DNA from: CAVPXC01 sp963709505
Lineage (GTDB): Bacteria; Chloroflexota; Anaerolineae; JAAEKA01
Assembly (NCBI GenBank): GCA_963709505.1
Contig: CAVPXC010000017.1
Location: 1-62,800, forward strand
Reading direction: 5' to 3'
DNA: 62,800 bases
The notes beneath the pieces were generated by a model. That model was not told the DNA's origin and searched no databases. It saw only the letters and a list, made by a program, of their open reading frames with translations. Below are positions 30,339-40,404 of this stretch, in pieces. The position numbers were made by a program, and so were the translations under genes. The stretch's first letter is position 1; each line of letters opens with the position of its first letter.

Positions 30339-32024
30339 TTATACTGCCTGCACCTTGCCGATCCCGCTGCTGATCCGTCCCAGCAGTTCCTTAGACCGCC
30401 GCAGGCTGGGGCTGATCTGCGTCTCGAACTCCAGTTTCCTGACAATGGCAGCCTTGATATCGCCGGCATCCAGCATCGTCTTGATCTCGTCCACCGCGGT
30501 GTTCATCGGCTCCAGGAACTCGCCAAAGCCCTGGATCAAGCCGGCGCGGTTGACGGCCATCTGGCCCAACTCTTCTTTCAGCTGTTGATAGGTCTTGTCG
30601 TCAAGGAGCGGCCGCAGCCTGGGCAGGGTCTCGGCCTTCAGCCGCATCATCTCGCGCAGCAGCGCCTGCTCGTCGTCAAAGGTCTCCTGGTCATAATAGG
30701 CTTTGAAGCTCAAGTAGAACGGCTGGAACTTCTCAGAGAACGTTGCCGGATCGCTGCCCACGGCGCGGAATCCTGTCCCAAATTGGACGAGATTACGGAA
30801 GCTCGCCTCAAAAGCCGCCAGCAGCTGCTCCAACTCGTCCACCAGGTGCTCGCCATGGTCCTGACGCCGAGCGGCTTCCAGCGCGCGGTCCATGGTCGTA
30901 GCGACACTGCCGATCTTGGCGAATGCCTCGCCCACGGGAAAGTCCACGAGCTGGCTATCGTGCAGCCGGCAGAACAGCACCGGCACGCCCCAATCCCATT
31001 GGTCCTGCACCAGCGCGCGGGCCTCGTTCGTGGCCAGGTCGACCAAGCCGTGATCCAGCAGGCGGGCGTAGAACTGGCCGGCGAAGAGCCGGGCGGTGTC
31101 CACCCCGACCAGGTCCGACATAGCGACAACGGCCAACACGCCGCTGCGCTCGACAAGGGCCGGCCCCAGCGGCACAAACAGATCGTGGCGATCCCGCGCA
31201 GCGCTCTCGCAGGCGGCCAGGAAGCACAGCAGCGGCGGAGTCTTCACCATGGCAAAAGCGTCGAGCAGCCGATCGGCCTGGGTCACGTCCACTCCGCCGG
31301 CATCGTCCTCCAGGTACAGCGCGGTGCCGCGAGCTTCTGCGGCCCCGTGGCACAGAAAGTGGACGATGTGATACCCGTCGGCCAGGGCGGCGCGCAGCGC
31401 GTTTACAGTGGGCGGCGCGGTGGTCCCTGACTCAAGATAGGTAACGGCGACGTCGGGCAGCGCGTCCAGGAGACCGTGGAGCGCCTGCCTTTCCTCAACG
31501 CTGATGGGATCCAGTTCGAAGTCCTCCAGGTTGCTTGGCGAGGCGATCACAGCCAACATGCGCAGTGGACGCCCGGTCACTGGCATGGGACGTTCCCAGC
31601 CCTGAGCCAGAACGTAGCGCGAGAAAGGAGTAGCGGCCGTGGCTGTCAGCGGCAGCCAATCTCCGTCGAGCGGCGCCAAGACGCGCTCCCAGGCCAGGGT
31701 TTGCAGCTCCGGCGGGTCGAGACGCAGACGAAAGCGCAGCGTCTCCCCACGCGCCAGGACGGCAGCCACCGTTTCTCGATAAGCGTCGCCAACAGCATCA
31801 GCGGCGAACAGCATCTCGCCCAAGGCGCGGCCGTATTTCCGGGGATCCACTGTCAGCTCGGTCAGGTGGGCGGGATCAAGCTGTAAGATGCCTGGAGCGA
31901 AGCTGCGCCATCCTGGCACCTCCAGCTCCAGAGGGTAGGTCTTGCGCTCGTCAGCCGACGGGAAGATGCGGATCTCGACGAGGCGATATTCCTCGAGCGG
32001 GCCGCCAGTATTGGAGAGAATCAT
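30339..32024 (-). CDS. CHAT-domain protease (gene 5 of the cluster)
   Basis: The product is 561 residues. An N-terminal beta-rich domain (residues 10-140, ending TPFSRYVLA) is shared with the CHAT-SIR2 protein. The CHAT caspase-like domain follows: His226 in HIVHFLCHG, Cys272 in LLCFLAACESA, then VLAVVAMSDLVG. The C-terminal 160 residues are helical and may form oligomers or bind substrate. CHAT proteases cleave partner proteins in bacterial immunity, for example with gasdermins or in type III-E CRISPR. AAGGAG lies seven bases before the ATG at 32024, and that ATG is 22 bases past the stop of gene 4. The frame is open to 32162, but that part overlaps gene 4. Confidence 0.85.
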   Translation of the reverse strand: MILSNTGGPLEEYRLVEIRIFPSADERKTYPLELEVPGWRSFAPGILQLDPAHLTELTVDPRKYGRALGEMLFAADAVGDAYRETVAAVLARGETLRFRLRLDPPELQTLAWERVLAPLDGDWLPLTATAATPFSRYVLAQGWERPMPVTGRPLRMLAVIASPSNLEDFELDPISVEERQALHGLLDALPDVAVTYLESGTTAPPTVNALRAALADGYHIVHFLCHGAAEARGTALYLEDDAGGVDVTQADRLLDAFAMVKTPPLLCFLAACESAARDRHDLFVPLGPALVERSGVLAVVAMSDLVGVDTARLFAGQFYARLLDHGLVDLATNEARALVQDQWDWGVPVLFCRLHDSQLVDFPVGEAFAKIGSVATTMDRALEAARRQDHGEHLVDELEQLLAAFEASFRNLVQFGTGFRAVGSDPATFSEKFQPFYLSFKAYYDQETFDDEQALLREMMRLKAETLPRLRPLLDDKTYQQLKEELGQMAVNRAGLIQGFGEFLEPMNTAVDEIKTMLDAGDIKAAIVRKLEFETQISPSLRRSKELLGRISSGIGKVQAV

Positions 32025-32046
32025 GGGTGAACTCCTTGTAACTTGA

Positions 32047-34308
32047 CTACTTGGTATCAGACGATCTAGGGGCAACCGTGCCCGCGGTGGCTTCTGAAAC
32101 GGCTGCCGGAGCTTGAGCAGCTTTTCGGCCAAACGTAGGCCGCCCCTTGACCGACAATGCATGGCGTTCCACCAGCTTCTCCAGCTGCTGCAGGGCGTCG
32201 GTGGTGGCCCTGTCCAACTCAGCCTGCGCGGTATCTCGCTGGGTTGCCCAGGCCAGATGTGTCCAGTAGCTGTTGTAGATCACCCCCAACCAGGTGATGT
32301 ACATCAGGTTCTCTTCGACGGACTGAGTGGGCCGGCTGATAAAGTAAGTGATGAAGGCGACCACGCCCAAGCCGAGAAAGACAGCGCCGGCCACGACCTC
32401 TTGTCCCAACACGGCCATCACGATACCGGCCAGCACCGTGCCCACGCCGACGGTGAAGAGGATCCAGTACATCACCACCGTGGAGTTGTGTGAACGCATG
32501 AAGGCTCGCCGCACGTCGTCGAAAATGCGGCCGTTGTTCTTGTATCCTTCTGTGACATGGTCGACATATGCCTTGTAGAGCTCCGGATGCTGATACTTCA
32601 GCTCGGCGAGCTCTTTCGTCGGTGCAGGCGCAACAGTGTAAGAGTGGGCAAACCGAGGATCAGAAGTGGCCGAGGTCGACCCCGAGTCCACCTTTGACGA
32701 CTGCTGCGAATTAGGCTTGGGTGTGGCTTCGGCCGGCGAGTCTGCAGTAGCGGCTACGCGACCCTCATCCGGCTGCGCGGGTGAAGTGGCTGAGGCATTC
32801 ATGGCGGTTGCGATTATCTTTACAGGACGCGGCTCGACCTGTGCGTCTTCCACCACAGGCAGCCGCACGGCCGGGTCACCGAATATCGTGTACCACTCGG
32901 CATCGCTGGCGGCCATCCAGGTATTGGCGAGCTCCTGCCCGCGCTTGAAGCCCTCAAAGCCGGATTCTTCCCGGAGATTGTTCAGTTCCCCGGCCAGCTC
33001 GGCGTAGCGTTGGTTGAGATACTCCACGGCCGCGCCAACTGGGTAGCCGCTCATCAGACGTTTCAGAGTGCTCTCAAAGACCTCGGTCTGCGGCGGCAGA
33101 GTACCGTCTTCCTTTGCCAGCCAAAGAAAGGAGCTGGGCCAACAACGTTCGACGTGGCCGATGACGGCCAGCCCGCCTCCGCCCGGGGCGCTCAACATGC
33201 GGCGCGGCAGGTCGGCGACGAATGGCTGCGCTGCCAGTTGCGAGGCAGGACCCAGCTCAAGGCCGCGCTGCTTGCGCAGGAGACGAGTGTAGATATCCAT
33301 CTGAGGCGTACCACCACCGAAGCAAGCAAAGAAGAAGGAGATCAGGCCGAGCAGATTGGCATCTTTTCTGTTGGCCAGATCGGCGCCGGCGAAGCATACA
33401 TCCGGGTCGATGCGCTGGCCAGTCTGCCAATCGGCACAGACCAAAGCGCCCTGATATCCGGCCAACGGCATTCTGGGGTCAGTGGAATCGGTCACGTCGA
33501 GGCCATGGCTGGCCGTGAACAACAGAGCGGGAGTGTTGCTGCCGCCCAGCAGGCGCTTGAGTTCCTGCTTGGAGGCGCCCGCCTCACGCGCGCTGTTCAG
33601 CCGCCAACCTTCAACCGAACCCAGGTTCTTGACCAGCGGATCGATCAGATATTCCAAGCTCTGCCGGGTAGTAGTTTCCCAGGTACCTGGCAGTCCTGGG
33701 ATTTCGTGGCTGACGCCAAAGAAGCTGGCCTGCCGCGGCAGCTTGACCCGGCCTTCTTCGGCTGCCACCACGCTCTCCGCATAGACAGCATAATCGGCGG
33801 GTGTGTCGAAGTGGATGCGGCCGACGGCGTACTGGACGTCGAGTTGCGCTTGAAACTCAAAAGGGATCTTCTCAGGGCTGCCGACGATCAGCAGGTAGTA
33901 CGGGACTTGCTCCGGGATGGCAGGGCCTGGCCCCACGCCGTTGCGGGCCAAAAAGGCGCTTTTGGTGTCATCCTTGCTCACCCGAAAGCCCTTGTCGCCG
34001 GAGTATCTTTGGAACAGGGCTCCTGCCTTTTGGCTTCGCATCGAAATCAGGGGTTCGAGGGCTTTCTCGATCTCCGGGTTGGCGTCATCGGCGAAGATGA
34101 CGCCCCATCCGGCCTCTTCCAACTTCTTGGGATCCACCCCTTCCCCGACACCCCAATGCTTCGGCACTGTAGCGCGAGCATTCAGCTCTCCAATGTTCTC
34201 GGGAGCTGGCTGGCCAAGGATTATCGCATTGAGTTCTTCGACGCTCAATGGGGGGATGGCATAGCTGCCGTCGACACGAATGCCATTGCTATAGATGGTG
34301 TTGTTCAT
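32047..34308 (-). CDS. Membrane-anchored C25-like caspase-fold protease (gene 4 of the cluster)
   Basis: The product is 753 residues. The N-terminal cluster-specific domain (KKLEEAGWGVIFADD, YYLLIVGSPEKIPFEFQ) leads to the protease domain with His268 (ALLFTASHG) and Cys329 (SFFFACFGGGTP). A Ser/Pro/Ala-rich linker (about 520-575) is followed by two membrane helices near 605-665 (MYWILFTVGVGTVLAGIVMA, VFLGLGVVAFITYFIS) and a cytosolic helical tail. The protease would face the cytosol, tethered to the membrane. The start codon overlaps the stop of gene 3 (ATGA), so the two are translationally coupled. Confidence 0.82.
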   Translation of the reverse strand: MNNTIYSNGIRVDGSYAIPPLSVEELNAIILGQPAPENIGELNARATVPKHWGVGEGVDPKKLEEAGWGVIFADDANPEIEKALEPLISMRSQKAGALFQRYSGDKGFRVSKDDTKSAFLARNGVGPGPAIPEQVPYYLLIVGSPEKIPFEFQAQLDVQYAVGRIHFDTPADYAVYAESVVAAEEGRVKLPRQASFFGVSHEIPGLPGTWETTTRQSLEYLIDPLVKNLGSVEGWRLNSAREAGASKQELKRLLGGSNTPALLFTASHGLDVTDSTDPRMPLAGYQGALVCADWQTGQRIDPDVCFAGADLANRKDANLLGLISFFFACFGGGTPQMDIYTRLLRKQRGLELGPASQLAAQPFVADLPRRMLSAPGGGGLAVIGHVERCWPSSFLWLAKEDGTLPPQTEVFESTLKRLMSGYPVGAAVEYLNQRYAELAGELNNLREESGFEGFKRGQELANTWMAASDAEWYTIFGDPAVRLPVVEDAQVEPRPVKIIATAMNASATSPAQPDEGRVAATADSPAEATPKPNSQQSSKVDSGSTSATSDPRFAHSYTVAPAPTKELAELKYQHPELYKAYVDHVTEGYKNNGRIFDDVRRAFMRSHNSTVVMYWILFTVGVGTVLAGIVMAVLGQEVVAGAVFLGLGVVAFITYFISRPTQSVEENLMYITWLGVIYNSYWTHLAWATQRDTAQAELDRATTDALQQLEKLVERHALSVKGRPTFGRKAAQAPAAVSEATAGTVAPRSSDTK

Positions 34309-37300
34309 TGCTGCTCCCGTAGGATCGTTCGCTGCGGCAACTCCTTCAGCGCTATCAGGAGTGCGACACTGTCGCTGCGCGCGATGGCGACTGACTTGCT
34401 GTCCGAATGCCAGGCGACGTCAGTTATCTTGCCTGCGTGACCCGGACTGGATCTGAACTCCTGGCCACTTTCCACATTCCAGAACCTGATGGATTGGTCA
34501 TCGCCTGTCGACAAGAGGATTTGACCATCAGGGCTGTAAGCTACTCGGGTGATTGAAAGGCGGTCACGTTCGACCGCAAATCTCAGTTCGCCCACCGGTA
34601 CTCTCCAAACGGCCGCCTTGTCGCTGCTGACTGAAGCCAGAAACTCCCCAGACGGGTGCCATTCCAACGCGCGCACCGGAGTAACGTGGCTCCGCAGCTC
34701 GTGGAGCAGCGCGAAAGAGGTGGCGTCCAGGATCCGGATCACCGCCAACTCACCCGCGAGCATCGGCTTCGAAGCAGGCCGGAACTCGGACGTGTATGCC
34801 AGAAATCGGCCGTTAGGGCTCCAGGCTGCCAGCCCAAGGCTCTCCTGGTTATTGCTCGCGTCCAGAGCCTTCTCTCGTACGCCTCTCTCCGCATCCCAGA
34901 TACGGAGAACGGCATCGCGGCACGTGGTCGCCAGCCGATGGCCGTCTGGACTCCATGCACAAGAACGAATCATCCCGGTATGGCCGGTCAGTGTATGGAG
35001 TAGACTGCCGGTGGCGCCATCGTATAAGTTCAGATCGCGGCCGCGAACGACCGCCAGCGCAGTTCCATTCGGCTGCCACACGACGAGATCAACTTGTTCA
35101 CTCAAGTTAGCCGACGGCGTCGCCATTCCGCCAGGCTCGGCGGCTACGTTCCATGTCGACAACCGGCCTTTGTCGCTCAGTGTAGCGATCTGGTGCCCGT
35201 CATATCGCCAGGCGGCCATCTGTAACGAGTCGCCCGGATCCAGCCTGATAATCCAGGGATCCCCCTTGCCATCGGGCCAGATGCGCGCTGAACCATCCTC
35301 GCATACCGTGAGCAGTTGAGTTCCGCCTGGCCGCCAGGCAATCGAGCTAACGGCCGCCGGATGGAGTTTGAGTTCAGGCAACGCAGCGACAGGCGCCAGC
35401 GAAGCTTGTTGCGTTGGCGCGTTTCTCGCTTCCGCAAACACCAGACGCGCCGCGGGATCTCCCAGGATGATGTAGTTGCGCAAGTCGATCATCGCGGTTT
35501 CCTGCGTTGCAAACGCCGTCAGGCTAGCCTTGTCTCGCAGCTGTCCGGCATTGAACTGCATCTGCATCTCAGTCCACCTGGACAACTCTCGCAGGAAACG
35601 GCGACGAAACTCCTCCATGGCTGCGCCTACTGGATAGCCTTGCATCAGCCGCCGAAGCAAGAACTTGAACGCGCCAATGCTGGATTTGCCGCGACCGCTA
35701 CGCCCAAAAAACGACGTTGTCCAGTTAACGTCTACATGCCCGATCACGGCCACGGCCCCGCCGGAAGGGTGGCCGAGTAAGCGCTGTGGAAGACGCGCAA
35801 TGAAAGGTTCCGGCGCAAGCTCCTTCGGTTGTTGACTTTGATCGCCGTACGGGTTCTTGCGCCGATCAAAGTTGTCCATGCGAGGCGTGCCAGCCGTATG
35901 CATACCAAATAGAAAAGCGACCTTGCCCAAGAGATCTACCTGAGGGATGCCCTCCAGGTCGCCAGCGCTGAAGTAAGACTCGGGTAGTGGTACTTCCTTG
36001 TCCGTCCACTGCAATGGACCAGGCCAACTCTGACACAACAGCGCCCCCGAGCTGTCTCGCTGCCTGGCATCCCCAGATTCGAAGGACATGGCGTGCGTAA
36101 CAGTAAGGAGCAAACTCCACGGAGGATCGTCTTGAAGCAACCGGCTCAGGTCCCCCTTGTATTTGCGTGTCTCCTCCTCAGCCATCAACCTGATATCCCA
36201 AGGTTCTTCCGATAAAGGGATTTGTTCTTGGTCTGCCGAACCCAACTCCTGATACAGGGGGGAGACGAGTTGTTCGAACCCGTAATTGGGTGCTTGGTCA
36301 TCCTGGTTCTTCACTGCAAACAGCAGAGCGCGTCGCGGCAGGGCCACCTGCCCCTCCTCAGCCGCAACGACACTGCGCGCGTAGTTGGCATACTCATGGA
36401 GCGTATCAAAGGCAATCCGCCCCACCGCGTGGCTAACGCCCAGATAATACTGAAACTCGAATGGTACAATGGTCGGCGGTCCAACCACCGTCAAAAAGTA
36501 GGGCATGGTATCCCCGCTTGCTCTTTCGATAGCCGTCGCCTGACGCTCCTGAAATGCTGATGCGCTTTCACCCTGTTGGTAGCCATCTGTGGCCCCAAAC
36601 AAGCGAAAACGCTGGCCGGCTTGCTGCTCGCGGTACGCTAGCAAGTCGGCCAGCGCAGCGCGCAACGCGGGATCAGCATCAGTGGCAAAAATCACCCCCC
36701 AGCCGAGCTCCGACAAGTCTCGTTTGAGCAGACGGTCTTTCTGGGCTTTGTCAATTACTCCTGCGCGGCCTATCCGAACGAAATCCCTTACAGGTGGATC
36801 GAGCTTGGCATCGTCTGCCTGGCGGATTTCCTGCTCCAAATCATGTTCAATGACTGGCGAACTGCTGCGTCCGCCGTCATCCCATGCCTTGGCTACCCGT
36901 ACCAGCCTGGGCTGCTTGAGCCACCAGGTCTGGTTTGCCTGCAACACGGGCTCGATCAGGCGATCGTGCGCGAGCTCGTACCATGTGTCCTTGCCACGCA
37001 CCATAGGCCGGACAATATGTGCCTGGTCCAACACCTCCACGGCGCTGTTGGGCAGATTCCCCGTCGCAGATACGCTCTTGTACACCAACCCACGCGTGCG
37101 AGCGGGCGTGATGGCCTCCTTCTCGAACCAATAGCGCACCAACATCTCCTTGCCGCCGATCTCGGCCGCGGCTTGGTGCATCGCATCTTCGTAGAACCCG
37201 GTGAGTGCCTCGTAAACGTCACCGAACTTGTCAATGTCCTCTGCCCGTATCTCCCTTTGATCATCCGGCAAGCGCGACCAGAGCTGCCGGCACACCACCT

Positions 37301-38175
37301 GGAGTTGTACCGGCTCGACAAAGCACCCGTCGACTTCGTTGTAATTTGTATGTATCGACTGCTTGTCCGAAATCTGAGGCTTTGCAGATTGGCTCCGACA
37401 AAGTTTCTCTACGAGCAGGCGCGCGACATCTTCGGGAAACAAGCGTCCCGCCTTTTCGGCCGGCTTACGCACCGCATCCAGGGCCGCAGCGGGTCGTAGC
37501 GGTTCGAGACGAAACCGAGACGATAGCTGATCGGGCAACAGCCCAGCGTAGGGAGTTGAGCTCGGCGATGTAATCCTCGCGCATGCTTAGAAGCACCCTC
37601 AGACTCTGATGCGTCTTTAGGACCTCGCTGACTTGTTTGAAAAAAACCTCCCGGTCACGCCACCGGTCGGTGTGACGGGTAAACAACTCCTCCAACTGGT
37701 CGACTATCAAGACGACCTCGCGCGCACGCCCGGTGTCGCCGGACTCAGGTGCTACGAACGGCGCCAGGCCGTCTTCCAACGTTTGCTGCAACAGGTTTTC
37801 AGGTTCATCGGTGGGCCGCAAGGAGCGCAGAACACTAAACACAAATACGTTAGCCATCTCTCCGGGGTTGATGTTCAGGGGGAGAGCGCCACCTACCGTT
37901 GTAACAAGGACCTCATGCACTTTCTGGAGGGACCGCTCGCGGGCTCCTCGACCTATCTTTTGCGAACGGGTCAACGAAGGAGCGAGACCGGCTCGCAGCA
38001 ATGACGATTTACCGGCGCCAGATTGTGAATACAGCAAGGTCGCAGGCCGAGCCAATACCAATCCCTCCAGAATCGCTATCTCCTCATCACGCCCAAAGAA
38101 GTAGTCCTGTTGGTTCTGGTCAAACGCGCGTGGGCCGACGTATGGATTTGACCACAGAGGGACGTACTCGCTCAT
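34305..38175 (-). CDS. nSTAND NTPase - inactive C25-like domain - WD40 fusion (gene 3 of the cluster), one frameshift
   Basis: The protein is about 1,290 residues. It starts with the nSTAND1 signature (NPYVGPRAFDQN, FFGRDEEI), Walker A YSQSGAGKSS (residues 49-58) and Walker B VVLIVDQLEELF. An extra base in a GGG run at 37542-37544 breaks the frame; beyond it LLPDQLSSRFRLEPL resumes. A winged-helix region is followed by the same N-domain and C25-like fold as genes 4 and 6. Here the Cys strand reads VAFLFGMHTAGTPR (Met codon at 35901-35903) and the His motif is THA, not SHG. About eight WD40 repeats end the protein. It is the likely sensor and switch, with a dead protease domain used for docking. 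Its start lies one base past the stop of gene 2. Confidence 0.85.
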
Positions 38176-38176
38176 G

Positions 38177-40321
38177 TCAAATCGACTCCTTGTAGACTGT
38201 CCAGTGGTCGTGTAGATCGGCCACGAACTGTTGCGCTTCACCCCAATACACGTCTATCTGAAACTTGCTCAAATACTTTTCCAGGTAACTTTGGGCGGTC
38301 TTCTTGATTTGTTTGGCCTGATCTTCCTGCTGAGCTGTATTCCCATCAGCGACCTCTACTAACTCAAGCTGCGAGTCGACGTTTAGTTGGACACCTACAT
38401 GTCGTACAGAATTATCCCCTGTGTGCTTGATCCCTCTCAAAAGCCCCTGCAAGATCACACGAAACTCCCAGTCGTCGAGCTTGAAACCTACAAAAATCAA
38501 GCTATTTCTCGCCAGTGCGGTGAGCAAGTTTGTAGGTAATAAACCGATCTGGTCACCATGAGCCAAACCCACGAGATGCGCCATGAAGTCGTCCTCAGAC
38601 AGCACGATATGATCGCTGTTGACATCATAGCCGTTGAGGTGAAATACCACCGGATTGTCTTTCCCATATGGCAGCACATACTGTGGACTTCCAACGTCCG
38701 TCTGCACCCAGCGCGGCTGCTCGCGACGAGCGTTGGGCTTGTCCTGCCTGAGAGCTGTGTACATAAAGCTGTCGAAATTAGTGGTAATGTAGAGGCCGAT
38801 TGGCATCTCAGCCAACAAATGGTAAGGTTCGTTCTCGTTTAACGCGCGCACTGCCTCGTACCATTTCAATTGATCGATCACCTCACTCAGGCTCTTTGTA
38901 CCCAATTCGGCGAGTTCCTCCTTTGACAGGTTCTTGTCCAAGAATCTCGGAAGGCTCTCGACCAGGCTTTCCAAGTAACGTTTGCGGGCAAGATATGGAT
39001 TCTTGAGACTGATATACTGAGCTACCCTGGCTAGATTGGTCTTGTCCTTCAGAGGATAACCTGCCCTGTCAGCCAGTCGTTCAGCCAAAATGGCTGGCTC
39101 CGGCAGCAGTCTGGCGTTCATATGAGGTCCAATAAAGATAGTGCACAGTCCCGCCTCGATGGTCTCCAGCAATAGCGGCCAAAAATCCTGTCCCACCTGG
39201 GACTGAATCACACCCCGCTGGCCGAAAAGATTGCCAGTACGTAGTCGCAGAAAGAGCGCGGGAATCACCGGTCCGGGCAACTTAGCGGCCATAACGATCT
39301 GTCGCGCTTCATTGGCAGCGAGGTCGACCTGACCGTGGTGTAGGAGCTGTTCGTAAAATCTCGTGGCAAACTCCCGAGCCGTATTCTCGCCCACCTGGCC
39401 TTGCATAGCCACCACAGCTGGCACCCCCGCAGCCACCAGCTTGGGCGCCAGCCCGCGAAAAGCGTCTGCAGACGAGCGTGTTGCCGTTTCGCAGCTGGCC
39501 AAAAAGATCAGTCGCAGCTTATTTTCGTCCTGGACCCCAACTTCGGCCAACTGCTGTGCCAACATCACCGTTACATCCGCGTCCGATTCCGACTTGACCC
39601 TGTTGTCCGCGTCGGCCAGGATCAGCTTGGTCTGTTGTTTATCACTGAATAGGCCGTGACAAATCAGGTGCAACACGTGATAGCCCTGTAGCAACTCCTT
39701 TGCGATTGAGGCAAGGGTGCAGGGCGGCTTCAGCAAGATGAGCTTGACAAGATCCTGATCAATCAGTGGCTTGAGTGCACCCTGCAGAGCCTGAAACTCC
39801 CTTTCAGGCTCTATAAGCGCCATACCCGGATAGTCTTTGCTTGGATACGTCTGCTCGAAGTTTACCTGTGCAGGAGCCACAACCAAGATCCTAATCGGGC
39901 GGCGTAATATTGGGTTCCCTTGAGGTGTTTTGTCGGCAAGATAGCGGGAGAAAGGGGTGGCGCTGTGGGCAGCCAGAAAGAGTTCCGGCTGCTGGCCTTC
40001 TTTGGGCTCGCACAGCGCCTCCCAAACCACCTGGTGAAGCGCAGGCTCATCGGCATCGATGCGCAGGCGAACGCGTCGCTGGGGATAGGCACCGCGGATC
40101 TCGGCCCAGTTTCTCTTGAGTTGTTCGTGGGCAAAGAACCAGCCGAACAGCTCCTGGCCGTATTTGGCGTCAACATAGTGCGCGTCGGTACGATTAGGCG
40201 GTTGGGTGGTCGCGTTTAGATAGCCACGAGGGAATTCGCGCTCGCTGTTGACAGTCATCTCGACAGGATAGGTATCGCCATCCTTCTTGAGGATGCGAAT
40301 CTCAACGTCTGCATAGGCCAT
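38177..40321 (-). CDS. CHAT protease - SIR2 fusion (gene 2 of the cluster)
   Basis: The product is 714 residues. Residues 1-135 match the N-terminal domain of the other CHAT protein, including HSATPFSRYLAD. The CHAT domain has His222 in HVLHLICHG and Cys277 in LIFLASCETA. The SIR2-like domain (about 395-700) has TTNFDSFM (513-520), His561 in VVFHLNG and LIFVGFKLDDWEFR. SIR2 domains in bacterial defence usually destroy NAD+. The link to a protease suggests cleavage-controlled activation. CAGGAG lies eight bases before the ATG at 40321, which decides that start over 40354. The C-terminal tail runs into the start of gene 3. Confidence 0.87.
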   Translation of the reverse strand: MAYADVEIRILKKDGDTYPVEMTVNSEREFPRGYLNATTQPPNRTDAHYVDAKYGQELFGWFFAHEQLKRNWAEIRGAYPQRRVRLRIDADEPALHQVVWEALCEPKEGQQPELFLAAHSATPFSRYLADKTPQGNPILRRPIRILVVAPAQVNFEQTYPSKDYPGMALIEPEREFQALQGALKPLIDQDLVKLILLKPPCTLASIAKELLQGYHVLHLICHGLFSDKQQTKLILADADNRVKSESDADVTVMLAQQLAEVGVQDENKLRLIFLASCETATRSSADAFRGLAPKLVAAGVPAVVAMQGQVGENTAREFATRFYEQLLHHGQVDLAANEARQIVMAAKLPGPVIPALFLRLRTGNLFGQRGVIQSQVGQDFWPLLLETIEAGLCTIFIGPHMNARLLPEPAILAERLADRAGYPLKDKTNLARVAQYISLKNPYLARKRYLESLVESLPRFLDKNLSKEELAELGTKSLSEVIDQLKWYEAVRALNENEPYHLLAEMPIGLYITTNFDSFMYTALRQDKPNARREQPRWVQTDVGSPQYVLPYGKDNPVVFHLNGYDVNSDHIVLSEDDFMAHLVGLAHGDQIGLLPTNLLTALARNSLIFVGFKLDDWEFRVILQGLLRGIKHTGDNSVRHVGVQLNVDSQLELVEVADGNTAQQEDQAKQIKKTAQSYLEKYLSKFQIDVYWGEAQQFVADLHDHWTVYKESI

Positions 40322-40356
40322 GCCGCAAACTCCTGTTGTCCTATCAACACGCACAG

Positions 40357-40388
40357 CCAGCGATCGACCGGCGCAGATCGATCGCTGG
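40357..40388 (-). promoter_or_regulatory. Intercistronic hairpin between genes 1 and 2 of the cluster
   Basis: CCAGCGATCGA (40357-40367) pairs perfectly with TCGATCGCTGG (40378-40388) around a ten-base loop. There is no T-run on either strand, so it is more likely a processing or attenuation element than a full terminator. It may set the amount of protease gene 1 against the genes behind it. Confidence 0.55.
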
Positions 40389-40404
40389 CTACCAGACGAA
40401 CCGG

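Noticed and set aside
33010..34440. 476-codon plus-strand frame opposite the C25-like gene
   Set aside because: It has low-complexity antisense composition and spans two real genes on the other strand.
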